This document shows positions 19,031 through 27,028 of a DNA stretch of 29,623 nt, piece after piece. Below the pieces are notes generated by a model. It was given only the letters and a program-made list of their open reading frames with translations. It did not search any database and was not told where the DNA came from. The stretch comes from DATKZS01 sp035527835 [NCBI: bacterium]. Its GTDB lineage: Bacteria; RBG-13-61-14. The DNA lies in contig DATKZS010000200.1 of assembly GCA_035527835.1 (NCBI GenBank), positions 1-29,623 on the forward strand, in the 5' to 3' direction. Numbering within the stretch: position 1 is the stretch's first letter; every line of letters begins with the position of its first letter. The position numbers and the translations under genes are program-made.

Positions 19031-20530
19031 ATGGCCGACAAGAAACGGATCATGATGATCAGGCCCGGCAAGCGCTTCCCCCGGATGAGTTTCGCGCAGC
19101 CGCTCGGGTTCCTCAGCCTGATCGCCATGCTGCGCCGGCATTACCCGGACCGCTTCGAGTTCGAGCTCCTGGAACAGACCCTTCACGACCTCAGCGCGGA
19201 GCAGGTCAAGCAAAGGATGGCCGCGTTCCGGCCCGACCTGGTCTGCTTCTCCTGCCTGTCGGTGGAGGCCGGGGAGATGCACGAGCTCGCGGCCATCAGC
19301 AAAGAGCTTTTCCCGGAGGCCCCGGTCTGGATCGGCGGGCCCCACGCCTCCTTCTTTTACGACTGGGAGCTCGAGACCGGCAACGTGGACGCGGTGTGCA
19401 TCGGCGAGGGCGAAGAGACCTTCATCGAGATGATCGCGGCGTGGCTGGAAGGCAGACCGTTCGACGGTATCCCCGGCCTGGCGCTCCCGCGGGACGGCAA
19501 GGCCATCCTCACTCCTCCGCGCGCGCCGATCGCGGACCTGGATACCCTGCCGCTGCCCGCCTGGGACCTCATTGACTTCAAGCTCTACGGCAGGCAGATC
19601 TCCATGAACGGCTTCATCAGCGCCGCCCCCTGGGCCGTGCTCTTCACCACCCGCGCCTGCCCCTACCAGTGCGTCTATTGCCATTCCATCTTCGGCAAGA
19701 AGGTCCGCAAGCGCGGCATCGAGAACGTGATGGCCGAGCTGGAGATCCTGGTAAGACAGTTCGGCGTGCGCGAGATCCACATCGTGGACGACATCTTCAA
19801 CCTCGACCTCGACCGCGCCAAGGCCATCTGCGACCAGATCGTAGCCCGCGGGATCAAGATAAAAATCGCCTTCCCCAACGGCCTGCGCGGCGACCGCATG
19901 GACCGTGAGCTGATCCAAAAATTGAAGCGGGCCGGCTGCTACGCCATCACCTACGCGGTCGAGACCGCCAGCCCCAGACTCCAGAAACGGATTCAAAAAA
20001 ACCTCGACCTGGAAAAGGTGAGAGAGGTCATCGCCTGGACCGATGCCGAGAAGATCATCTGCCAGGCCTTCTTCATGCTCGGCTTCCCCGGCGAGACCAT
20101 CGAGGAAATGAAGATGACCGTGGACTACGCGGTGAACTCGCGGCTCATGCACGCCTATTTCTTCACCGTGGTGGTTTACCCGCGCACCGGGCTCTTCGAC
20201 CTGGCCAGGGAGGAGTACCCGGAGATGGACCTCTCCACCCAGTACAGCTTCTTCAACCTCCGCTACTGGGCCGACAAGCCGTTCTACACCCGCGCCACCG
20301 GCGTGGACCTCAATAAAATCCAGCGCGACGCCTACCGCGCCTTCTTCGTCCGCCCCTCCCTGATCGCCCGCATCATCATCCGCTACCCCAAGAACATCTG
20401 GTTTTTAAGGGGCCTCTACTGGGGCCTGCGCGCGACCGTCAACTCGATCACCGCCCTGCAAATGCGCCTTACCGAGGCCATTAAAAAGCGCAAGCGCGCC
20501 GAGGCCGCCGGCCCGCAGTCCCGCGGCTGA
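19031..20530 (+). CDS. B12-binding radical SAM protein, copy 2
   Basis: 499 residues, aligning by eye with the preceding gene product nearly without gaps. It has the same B12-binding half, C210-x3-C214-x2-C217 motif (ACPYQCVYCHS) and MLGFPGET. Differences concentrate at about 40-65 (FELLEQTLHDLSAEQ versus the copy 1 segment), around 185-200 before the cluster motif (RQISMNGFISAAPWAV), and in the last 40 residues. Copy 1 has an extra Cys directly after the cluster motif (CHC) that copy 2 lacks (CHS). This pattern suggests the two act on related but different substrates, or at successive steps. That is inference. Confidence 0.9.
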   Translation: MADKKRIMMIRPGKRFPRMSFAQPLGFLSLIAMLRRHYPDRFEFELLEQTLHDLSAEQVKQRMAAFRPDLVCFSCLSVEAGEMHELAAISKELFPEAPVWIGGPHASFFYDWELETGNVDAVCIGEGEETFIEMIAAWLEGRPFDGIPGLALPRDGKAILTPPRAPIADLDTLPLPAWDLIDFKLYGRQISMNGFISAAPWAVLFTTRACPYQCVYCHSIFGKKVRKRGIENVMAELEILVRQFGVREIHIVDDIFNLDLDRAKAICDQIVARGIKIKIAFPNGLRGDRMDRELIQKLKRAGCYAITYAVETASPRLQKRIQKNLDLEKVREVIAWTDAEKIICQAFFMLGFPGETIEEMKMTVDYAVNSRLMHAYFFTVVVYPRTGLFDLAREEYPEMDLSTQYSFFNLRYWADKPFYTRATGVDLNKIQRDAYRAFFVRPSLIARIIIRYPKNIWFLRGLYWGLRATVNSITALQMRLTEAIKKRKRAEAAGPQSRG

Positions 20531-20565
20531 CGCCGGGTTGGGGAGCGGCCGGAGGCCCGCGCCAC

Positions 20566-20602
20566 AATAAAACGGCCCGCCGGTCTTGGGCCGGCGGGCC
20601 GT
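20566..20602 (-). terminator. Rho-independent terminator of the leftward envelope operon
   Basis: A perfect 12-base stem (20572-20583 with 20591-20602, arm ACGGCCCGCCGG) with a 7-base loop. Read leftward it is followed by TTTTATTG, so it terminates the gene ending at 20653. On the plus strand no T-run follows, but it may still stop transcripts from the radical SAM gene. Confidence 0.88.
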
Positions 20603-20652
20603 GCGATCCCAAGAATGAAAGTCAACCGGTCAACGCGGTTTTTCCCGCTGCA

Positions 20653-21858
20653 TCAATCCGCTACGGGGCCAATGCTGCAATCATCCGGGCAGGATACGGG
20701 GTCCTCCCAGGGCGGGAAGCAGGTCCCATCCATGCAATAGCAGTCGCCCGGGCAATTATGGTTGTCTTCGCCCAATGAAGGTTCGCAGCTAAGGTTGTGG
20801 TTGCAGTTCGGCGTCAGGTTGGTATAGACGTTCATGCTGCCTTCCGCATACATGAAGTCGCAGTCCTCGGCGTAAATGCTGATCACGCACACCGTCCGCC
20901 AGATCGGATAAGTCTTCCAGACGCCGGGCATGATCTCATAGCCGCCGCACGAGTCATACCCATAATTATAATCGGTGTAAGAGATGCTTCCCCATCCGCC
21001 GCGCATGTGGAAGTTGACCTGCACCGAGTCGCCCGCGTTCACGCCCTGGATCTGGGTCGGGCTGAACACGATGGAGCGGTCGGGATTGAAGCCCTGGAAC
21101 AGGAGCGGCGGGACGCCGACGCTGTCGCCGGCGCCGGTGAACACCGCCATGTCGTCATAAATTCCCGCGTACTCGTTGTAGATCTCGATGAAATAGAGGC
21201 GGTCCCGGAGCAGGTTGTCAATATAGAGCGGGGCAGGCCCTTCGGGGAACAGGTTAACCTGGAAGGTGGGGAAGGTGAGCCCGAAGAAGGCGTCGTTGAC
21301 CCAGGCGTAATAATAGTCCGGATCCGGGCAGGAATCGGGTAACGTCGTGTTGCCGTACAAGGGATCCACGTAGCGGTGCGGGAGCCCGCTGTAAAGATAG
21401 CCCGTGTTGAAGTCCTGGAACACTTCCACGGACACGGATGCGGACGAGCCGGTCAGGTCCAGGGTGACCGGCTCCGAGGTGATGTAGTGGATGGCCGGCA
21501 CTTGTTCGTAGTATACATAGCTGTTATCAACCTCGTAGACCTCGACGTTGAGGACCCGGCCGCTTCCGGAGGCCACCATCAGGCTCACGGGCACGCCCGG
21601 GATGTAGTAATAGACGTACCAGGTCTCATCGGGGTTGGTCAGGGTGATCTTGACGTGATATGCCGGGTCGCCCGGGGCCGCGGCGAGCGGGCCGACCTCC
21701 GGCGCCGGCGCGGCCGGGGCGTCCGGGATGTTGAGGTCCAGGCTCAACGAGACCGACTTGTCCTCGTTGGGCACCTGCTGGCAGGCGATCCAGGCCAGGC
21801 TGATGCACAGGCCCATTACCGCCACCATTCCGATCCAGAGCAGATTTTTCTTTTTCAT
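20653..21858 (-). CDS. Secreted Cys-rich lipoprotein, function unknown
   Basis: 401 residues from ATG 21858, chosen because AAGGAG lies 8 bases upstream; an upstream reading to 21879 would start ahead of this site. The signal MKKKNLLWIGMVAVMGLC ends in SLAWIAC, an imperfect lipobox (Trp at -3). The mature part is strongly Tyr/Asp/Pro-rich and beta-strand-like (ETWYVYYYIPGVPVSLMV). Its final 45 residues hold two Cys modules, NLSCEPSLGEDNHNCPGDC and EDPVSCPDDC, matching the C-E-x-GE-x-CPxDC pattern known from secreted proteins of deltaproteobacteria and myxobacteria. It should sit on an envelope membrane, possibly exposed. It is the last gene of the operon. Confidence 0.78.
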   Translation of the reverse strand: MKKKNLLWIGMVAVMGLCISLAWIACQQVPNEDKSVSLSLDLNIPDAPAAPAPEVGPLAAAPGDPAYHVKITLTNPDETWYVYYYIPGVPVSLMVASGSGRVLNVEVYEVDNSYVYYEQVPAIHYITSEPVTLDLTGSSASVSVEVFQDFNTGYLYSGLPHRYVDPLYGNTTLPDSCPDPDYYYAWVNDAFFGLTFPTFQVNLFPEGPAPLYIDNLLRDRLYFIEIYNEYAGIYDDMAVFTGAGDSVGVPPLLFQGFNPDRSIVFSPTQIQGVNAGDSVQVNFHMRGGWGSISYTDYNYGYDSCGGYEIMPGVWKTYPIWRTVCVISIYAEDCDFMYAEGSMNVYTNLTPNCNHNLSCEPSLGEDNHNCPGDCYCMDGTCFPPWEDPVSCPDDCSIGPVAD

Positions 21859-21875
21859 GGCCATATCTCCTTGGG

Positions 21876-22736
21876 TCACGCCGGCGGTGGTGTAACGTCA
21901 ATAGTGATTATCAGTTCCGTTGCCTGCGGCGGCTCCTGGTAGATGAGGTCCGACGGGTTGTCGTTTCCGGACAGGTTGTCCGGGTCGTTGCCATTGCCGC
22001 CCGGCAAGAGCACGATCTCGAAGGGCACGTAGGCCCCGCCGGTTCCGCTCCCGGCCCGGCGCCTGATCTCGAAGGCCCGGTCGCCCAGGCTCAGATCGCC
22101 CACCGTGACCGAGTTGAGCAGGTCTATCAGGTCCTGCATGCTGATCTCGGACGGATCAATCGGGTTCCCGTTCTCGTCGGTCATGGAGAACATGTTGGCC
22201 CCGATGTCCACCCCGTTGCCGCCGTGGAACCCCTGGAAATTGAAGGACCCCTGGATGCCCGCCGCCATGGTGGTGTTGTAGTTGGTCTGGGGGTTGACGC
22301 CGGCCTTCAGGATGACCATGGTGCCGCGCACTCCGGCGACCGCGGTCGGGGTCTTCACCGTGTATTCGGACTTGGGGTTGCCGAACAGCGACCCGACCAC
22401 GCACATGAGCGTGCCGGAGGCCAGGTCATAGGCGGCCTGGGCGATGCCCTTGTCCTCCTGGTACGACAGCTTGCTGATGCCCAGCGTGGTGGACGGGCCG
22501 AGCCGGAGCACGCTCCCGTCCTGGAACAGGATGGTCGCCTTCGTGTTCTTCGCCGTCATCACCTTGTCGCCCTGCGCCACCCTGGTCCCGAGCACGGCCT
22601 GCACCGTCTGGCCGCCCGCCTTCTGCACGCTCACCTGGCCGTTGATCTCCGTGAACTGCCCGGAGTCAGCGGCCCATGCCGGCGCCGCCAGCGCCAGCGC
22701 CGCGATCAAGCAGAATATTTTCATCAAGTCCTTCAT
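21876..22736 (-). CDS. FecR-domain periplasmic protein
   Basis: 286 residues. The signal peptide is cleaved after AWA at about 22. The FecR domain (about 40-145) is clear: LGTRVAQGDKVMTAKNTKAT, then FQDGSVLRLGPSTTLGIS, then VKTPTAVAGVRGTMVILKAG. The classical FecR relays a TonB-receptor signal to a sigma factor, but no sigma factor or receptor is nearby and there is no N-terminal anti-sigma part. Secreted FecR-domain proteins of this type probably bind glycan or envelope partners. The C-terminus is Gly/Asn/Pro-rich. The ribosome site is strong (AAGGAGG, 5 bases from ATG 22736). Confidence 0.88.
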   Translation of the reverse strand: MKDLMKIFCLIAALALAAPAWAADSGQFTEINGQVSVQKAGGQTVQAVLGTRVAQGDKVMTAKNTKATILFQDGSVLRLGPSTTLGISKLSYQEDKGIAQAAYDLASGTLMCVVGSLFGNPKSEYTVKTPTAVAGVRGTMVILKAGVNPQTNYNTTMAAGIQGSFNFQGFHGGNGVDIGANMFSMTDENGNPIDPSEISMQDLIDLLNSVTVGDLSLGDRAFEIRRRAGSGTGGAYVPFEIVLLPGGNGNDPDNLSGNDNPSDLIYQEPPQATELIITIDVTPPPA

Positions 22737-22776
22737 CTCATCCTCCTTATGTCTTTGCCGGACCTTGGCCGGGAGC

Positions 22777-24300
22777 CTAGAAGTCCGCCATCATGCCCAG
22801 GGTGTAAATCCAGCGCTCGTATTCCAACTGCTCCAGGTTGGCGTCAACCGACATGTAAACGACGCTGGCGTAAGCGCTGAGCTGCTTGTACACGGGCACC
22901 TGCAAGCTCGCGTTCACCGTGTTCCTGACCTCGCGCCGGTCAAAGGCGCTGTCCGGGTAGTCCCGGTACTCGTACCGGTAAATCAGGGCGGCAACTGATT
23001 TCCGGGGCAGCGACGCCATCAGGCCCGCGTGGCCCAGGTTGTCAACCCGGTTGTAATTGTCGCCGGAAGCGTTCACCGCGCCGTACCCGTAACCGATCCA
23101 GGTGTTGACCTTGCCGTCGGCCAGGAAGAAATGCTGCTGGATCGAGACTATGGTCCGGGTGTTGTCGCGGTCATTGTCGTCCTCCCCCGGATCGTCGAAG
23201 GTCTCGCCGGCCTCGTCAACCGTGAGCCGCGTGCGCAGTTCGCGGCTCCAGATGAACGTGGCCTCCGGAGTCGCCTGCCAGTTGTTGCTGTAAAGGTCGC
23301 CGTCAAGGTAATTGACCATGTACCAGGCCTTGGCCCCCACCCGGATCACCGTCGGGCCCGCTTTCAGGTCGCGCGAGCCGCCCAGCTCACCACGATGATA
23401 CATGATGTTCAAGGAATTTTCCCGGAACTGCCAGTTCGAGTACCCGCCGTAGCGAACGTAAGCGTTGCCCTCGGCCGTGTCCACGAACTTGTAACGCGCG
23501 TCCAGATCCAGCACCGCCCGCCCGTCCTCCTGGTGGGAAACGTCCTCCGGCAGGAAATCCTCGTTGTTGACCGGCACGATGTTCGTGTCGTACTGGTACA
23601 GCAGCCGCACCCGAACGCTCCACGGCTTGGCCTGGCCCGCGACGCCCCCGGCCTCAAGGGCCGAGACGTTGGCCGCGGCCTTTTTCCCCAGCTCCGTGTC
23701 CGGGCCCAGCGCCGCGGCCCGCTGGAAATAACCGCCGGCCTGATCCATCTGCCCCAGGTTCGCCGCGCAGATACCCTCGTAATACAGCGCGGCCTGGCCA
23801 TAGGTGGCCGAGCCTTCCAGCTTCTGGAGCAGAGGCTTGGCCTCCCCGAACTTGTTTTGCCCCATCAGCGCCTGCGCCTTGTACAGAGTGGCCGGCTCGC
23901 TGGACGGGTTCACGCCCAGCGCCCGGTCCGCCGACGCGATGGCGTCATCCAACTTGCCCGACATCACCTGGGCCCACGCCAGGTCCTCCAACGCCCCCGC
24001 GTCACCGGGCTTCAGCTCCGCCGCCTTCGTGAGCAGCGGGATCGCGGCCTCCGGCTTGTCGAGCCCCAACTGGCACAGCCCCGCGTAGTGATAGGCCTCC
24101 GCGTTCTCCGGCTCTTCCGCAACCACCGCGTCGAGCAGCCCCAGCGCCTCCTGATAGTTCTGCGCCGAAAATTGCACCTTGGCCTGCTCCAGCTTGATCT
24201 GCGCCTCCGTGCCCCCCCGCGCCAGCGCCGGGAAGAGGAACGAGAGCGCCACCAGGCAAACCAAGGCCCCGATCCCTCCGCGAACATCCCTGTTACTCAT
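22777..24300 (-). CDS. TPR / outer-membrane beta-barrel protein
   Basis: 507 residues from ATG 24300; the longer reading to 24360 adds 20 residues before the signal peptide and is not preferred. The signal is followed by about five tetratricopeptide repeats (about 30-225; for example NYQEALGLLDAVVAEEPENA, KPEAAIPLLTKAAELKPGDA, KLDDAIASADRALGVNPSS). From about 235 to the end it changes to alternating aromatic strands (VRVRLLYQYDTN, AYVRYGGYSNWQF) and ends in Phe (MMADF), as in proteins inserted by the Bam complex. The arrangement recalls Slam and DUF560 barrels. It is probably a surface-assembly or export pore. First gene of the leftward operon. Confidence 0.82.
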   Translation of the reverse strand: MSNRDVRGGIGALVCLVALSFLFPALARGGTEAQIKLEQAKVQFSAQNYQEALGLLDAVVAEEPENAEAYHYAGLCQLGLDKPEAAIPLLTKAAELKPGDAGALEDLAWAQVMSGKLDDAIASADRALGVNPSSEPATLYKAQALMGQNKFGEAKPLLQKLEGSATYGQAALYYEGICAANLGQMDQAGGYFQRAAALGPDTELGKKAAANVSALEAGGVAGQAKPWSVRVRLLYQYDTNIVPVNNEDFLPEDVSHQEDGRAVLDLDARYKFVDTAEGNAYVRYGGYSNWQFRENSLNIMYHRGELGGSRDLKAGPTVIRVGAKAWYMVNYLDGDLYSNNWQATPEATFIWSRELRTRLTVDEAGETFDDPGEDDNDRDNTRTIVSIQQHFFLADGKVNTWIGYGYGAVNASGDNYNRVDNLGHAGLMASLPRKSVAALIYRYEYRDYPDSAFDRREVRNTVNASLQVPVYKQLSAYASVVYMSVDANLEQLEYERWIYTLGMMADF

Positions 24301-24434
24301 CTTCACTTGGCTCCCCCCCTTCTTTATATTGCACACAATAATCCCTCTGATTGCCGACATTAAGAAAAAAACAGAAATTAACCCCTGTACGGTACTGAGA
24401 CGATGCCCGAAAATCCCGTTATTACACCGCCCCT

Positions 24435-24464
24435 ATTATTACCGATTCCGAGAATACATGTCAA
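24435..24464 (-). promoter_or_regulatory. Promoter of the leftward envelope operon
   Basis: Read leftward: TTGACA (24464-24459), an 18-base spacer, AATAAT (24440-24435), five of six to the -10 consensus. It lies about 135 bases upstream of ATG 24300. It is back-to-back with the tssBC promoter. Confidence 0.6.
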
Positions 24465-24483
24465 GACTCCGCCGCTAAAAAAA

Positions 24484-24512
24484 TTGACATCACCAGGATG
24501 TGATAGTAAGGT
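24484..24512 (+). promoter_or_regulatory. Promoter and operator-like palindrome ahead of the sheath gene
   Basis: TTGACA (24484-24489), exactly 17 bases, TAAGGT (24507-24512). The spacer holds an inverted repeat, ATCAC (489-493), six bases, GTGAT (500-504), well placed for a repressor. The opposing -35 of the envelope operon is only 19 bases away. Confidence 0.55.
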
Positions 24513-24560
24513 CTTGGAAACTATGGGCCGGCCAGGCCTTTTTGCCAAGGAGTCAAAACC

Positions 24561-26147
24561 ATGAGCGCCCCCTTATTACCTTTTAATATCGCGGTGATCG
24601 CCCCCTTCAACGCCGTGCCGGAGGGACCGTTTAAGCTGAGGCTCGCCGCCGCGGATCCGGAGGACCCGGACGCGGCGCTGGCCGAGATGCGCCTGTCCCT
24701 GTCAATCTCCGTGCCCGGCCACCTCTCAGCGTCGGGATGGCTGGACCTGAACATCCGTGCGATCAAGGACTTTCACCCGGACGGCCTGATCGCGGCCACG
24801 CCGTATCTCCAGAACATCGCGGACGCGCGCGACTTCATCCGCGGCGCCCTGGAAAAGGGCGATAGCGGGGAGAGCATCGCCTCCGGCCTGCGCTCGTGGC
24901 CGGACCTTCCCATCACCGTGAGCGCCCCCGCGGCGGCGCCCGGGCGGCCGGCCCCGTCCGGCGGCAAGGTTGACGACATCCTGTCCATGGTGGCGATGCC
25001 GGGCGAGTCAGCGTCCTCCCCGGGAGGCCCCGTTTCCGGCGGCGTTCCGCGATCCTGGGCCGATGACCTTGACCGTATCCTCTCCCAGCTCATGGTGAAC
25101 GTTTTCTCGAACCCGGATTTCCGGCGGTTCGAGGAATCGTGGCGGGGCCTGGACCTGCTCGTGAGAAGCGGGCTGGCCGGCGCCGGCGGCAAGGCGGGGC
25201 TCAAGCTGTGCTCGATGTCGCTCTCCGCGCTGGGCGACAACCTGGAAAAGCTGGAGGACGCGCTGGCGGCCGACCCGCCGTCGCTCATCCTCATGGACCT
25301 GCCGTTTGATAGCTCTCCCCTGTCGCTCGACCTGCTGGCCCGGGCCGCGGCGCTCGGCGAGCGGATGCTGGCGCCGGTGGCGGCGTCGGTTGACCACCGC
25401 TTCTTCAACCTGGCGCGGTGGGAGGACCTGCACCAGCTGCCCTACGTCCCGCACTACCTTGACGACGCGCAGTTCGCCAAGTGGCGCCGTCTCCGGGGCC
25501 GGCCCGAGGGCGAGTGGATGACAGTGCTGTTCAACGGCTTCCTGGGCCGGCCTTCCTACGGCGGCAAGAACCGGCCGGAGCGAGTGCAGTTCGTGGAGGG
25601 CAACCGCCTGTACCTGAGCCCGGTCTGGGCGCTCGGTTGCCTTGCCGCGCAGCGGCTGATCAAGAAGGGATGGCCCGCGGGGCTGGGCGTCGGCGGCGCG
25701 GCCCGGCTCTCCGGCCTGGCCGTGGACAACGAGGCCGGGCGATCCACCGCCGCCGGCCTCTCCGGCGACCGGCCCGATCAGTTCCTGGCCGCCGGCTTTT
25801 CGCCGCTCACGGGCACGCCGGACCAGGGCTCCGTGGCCCTGGCGGGGGCCGTGACGGTTTCGGGAAAATCGCTGGACCAACAGATGGTATTGTCGCGGAT
25901 CATCGCGCTGGTGTTGTGGCTCAAGGACAACCTGGACCCGGACGCGGGACCGGCCGAGACCGAGATCAACTTCATGGCCGCCTTTGCCGAGTATTTCACC
26001 GCCACCGGCCAGGAGCCGCCGCCGGACCTGAAAATCTCGGTCCAGGAAACCGACTCCGGCCGGCCCTGGCTCGTCAGCATCTCCATGACGCCGGGACGCG
26101 ACCTCTCGCCTTCCGGGCAAAAGATCGAGCTGGCCCTGAACTGGTGA
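24561..26147 (+). CDS. Type VI secretion sheath, fused TssB-TssC
   Basis: 528 residues. Residues 1-118 match TssB (sheath small subunit): LPFNIAVIAPF at the start, LDLNIRAIKDFHPDGLIAAT and the following helix with ADARDFI. A Pro/Ala/Gly linker (121-136) leads to a helix KVDDILSMVAM (136-146), which looks like the TssC N-terminal helix bound by ClpV. TssC (sheath large subunit) occupies about 165-528: NPDFRRFEESWRGLDLLV, FAKWRRLRGRPEGEWMTV, FNGFLGRPSYGG and a C-terminal strand region ending with SGQKIELALNW. Its TssC part (about 365 residues) is shorter than usual (about 490). TssB and TssC normally come from two genes and form the contractile sheath. Ribosome site AAGGAG 24547-24552. It converges with the clpV operon. 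Confidence 0.8.
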   Translation: MSAPLLPFNIAVIAPFNAVPEGPFKLRLAAADPEDPDAALAEMRLSLSISVPGHLSASGWLDLNIRAIKDFHPDGLIAATPYLQNIADARDFIRGALEKGDSGESIASGLRSWPDLPITVSAPAAAPGRPAPSGGKVDDILSMVAMPGESASSPGGPVSGGVPRSWADDLDRILSQLMVNVFSNPDFRRFEESWRGLDLLVRSGLAGAGGKAGLKLCSMSLSALGDNLEKLEDALAADPPSLILMDLPFDSSPLSLDLLARAAALGERMLAPVAASVDHRFFNLARWEDLHQLPYVPHYLDDAQFAKWRRLRGRPEGEWMTVLFNGFLGRPSYGGKNRPERVQFVEGNRLYLSPVWALGCLAAQRLIKKGWPAGLGVGGAARLSGLAVDNEAGRSTAAGLSGDRPDQFLAAGFSPLTGTPDQGSVALAGAVTVSGKSLDQQMVLSRIIALVLWLKDNLDPDAGPAETEINFMAAFAEYFTATGQEPPPDLKISVQETDSGRPWLVSISMTPGRDLSPSGQKIELALNW

Positions 26148-26153
26148 GCGCCG

Positions 26154-26231
26154 GAGCAAAGTAAAAAGGCAAAAGGAAAAAGCAAAAATTTCGGTATCCG
26201 CATTTTTGCCTTTTTACTTTTTACTTCTTAT
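26154..26231. repeat. Heptad-array hairpin between convergent genes
   Basis: Arm one has 7-base words agtaaaa, aggcaaa, aggaaaa, agcaaaa (26160-26187); arm two has ttttgcc, tttttac, tttttac, ttcttat (26204-26231). The core stem is GCAAAAAT with ATTTTTGC around a 12-base loop. It is A/T-rich on both sides of the loop, so it probably acts as a bidirectional terminator for the sheath gene and for the leftward gene ending at 26231. Confidence 0.75.
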
Positions 26232-27007
26232 CAGATCAGCCTGGCCGTGAAGACCTCGGCGGCGTCGCCCTCGGAAAAGGGCCCGAAGACGATGGTGTCG
26301 GGCATGTCCACGGCGCGCAGGAAATAGGATGAGTGCTCGTCAATCTCGTTCTTGACCGCCCAGGCGGTGAATTCCTTGTCGCCGAGCTTGAGCTTGAGCC
26401 CCTGCATGGGGTAGTTGAGCACCATCTTGCCGGTGGGCAGCTCTCCCTTCTTGGCCACGCCGTGGGCGTTGATGTCGCCGGGCGAGACCCCGAACATGGC
26501 CCCGCTCCATTTGCCGGCGGCGGGTCCGACCTCGAACCACAGGCCCAGGCCGGAGGGCAGGCCGTACACGTCCATGCGGTAGTCCGCCGGGGCCGGCTTG
26601 AAGGGCACGTTGGCGGTGGCCACCAGCTTGGCCCCGTAGGGCGATGACGCGGACAGGACCTGGGCGTGCTTGAGCGGCGTGGGCAGGTCGTCGGCCGCCG
26701 GCGCCTTGCCGCCGTGCAGGATGATGATGGGGAAGCCCATGCCCCGGCCGGCCTGGACCGTGATGCTGAGCAGCGACAGCCCGAAGCGGTTGGCGGGCGA
26801 GGCGAGCCCGTCCTTGCCGGCCACGATCAGCCACAGCGCGGTGTCCGGGTGCAAGAGCTCCGGCCGCGGCCCCATCCATTCCATCTTCTCGACGTTCTCG
26901 GTCCAGAAGTGCCCCTCCACCGCGAGCCCGTACTTCTTGATCTCGGGGATCAGCTTCTGGGCCGCGGCCTGGTCCTTCTCCAACATGCTCATAAATATTC
27001 TCTTCAT
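26231..27007 (-). CDS. Protein of unknown function linked to clpV
   Basis: 258 residues. It follows clpV by about 20 bases, with GGGAGG ahead of ATG 27007. No signal or membrane helix. The first 105 residues look like an alternating alpha/beta fold: MKRIFMSMLEKDQAAA opening strand, helix, then ALWLIVAGKDGLASPANRFG and GMGFPIIILHGGKAP. The second part (about 115-258) is beta-rich with LGLWFEVGPAAGKWSGAMFG, MVLNYPMQGLKLKLGDKEFT and SSYFLRAVDMPDTIVFGPF. I do not recognise the family. Its place next to clpV and the sheath gene suggests a type VI accessory, regulator, effector or immunity protein. This is context only. Confidence 0.65.
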   Translation of the reverse strand: MKRIFMSMLEKDQAAAQKLIPEIKKYGLAVEGHFWTENVEKMEWMGPRPELLHPDTALWLIVAGKDGLASPANRFGLSLLSITVQAGRGMGFPIIILHGGKAPAADDLPTPLKHAQVLSASSPYGAKLVATANVPFKPAPADYRMDVYGLPSGLGLWFEVGPAAGKWSGAMFGVSPGDINAHGVAKKGELPTGKMVLNYPMQGLKLKLGDKEFTAWAVKNEIDEHSSYFLRAVDMPDTIVFGPFSEGDAAEVFTARLI

Positions 27008-27028
27008 GACGCCTCCCTTGGCCCGGCT

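Noticed and set aside
21876-22736. Anti-sigma FecR regulator of an iron-uptake system
   Set aside because: It has a cleaved signal peptide and lacks the cytosolic anti-sigma part; no sigma factor or TonB receptor is in the window.
23029-24363. Plus-strand 444-codon frame antisense to the TPR-barrel gene
   Set aside because: Arg/Val-rich shadow; the TPR and barrel patterns lie on the minus strand.
26690-27007. TIR domain in the unknown protein downstream of clpV
   Set aside because: Strand/helix order is suggestive, but I could not locate a convincing catalytic Glu or TIR box, so it is left unassigned.
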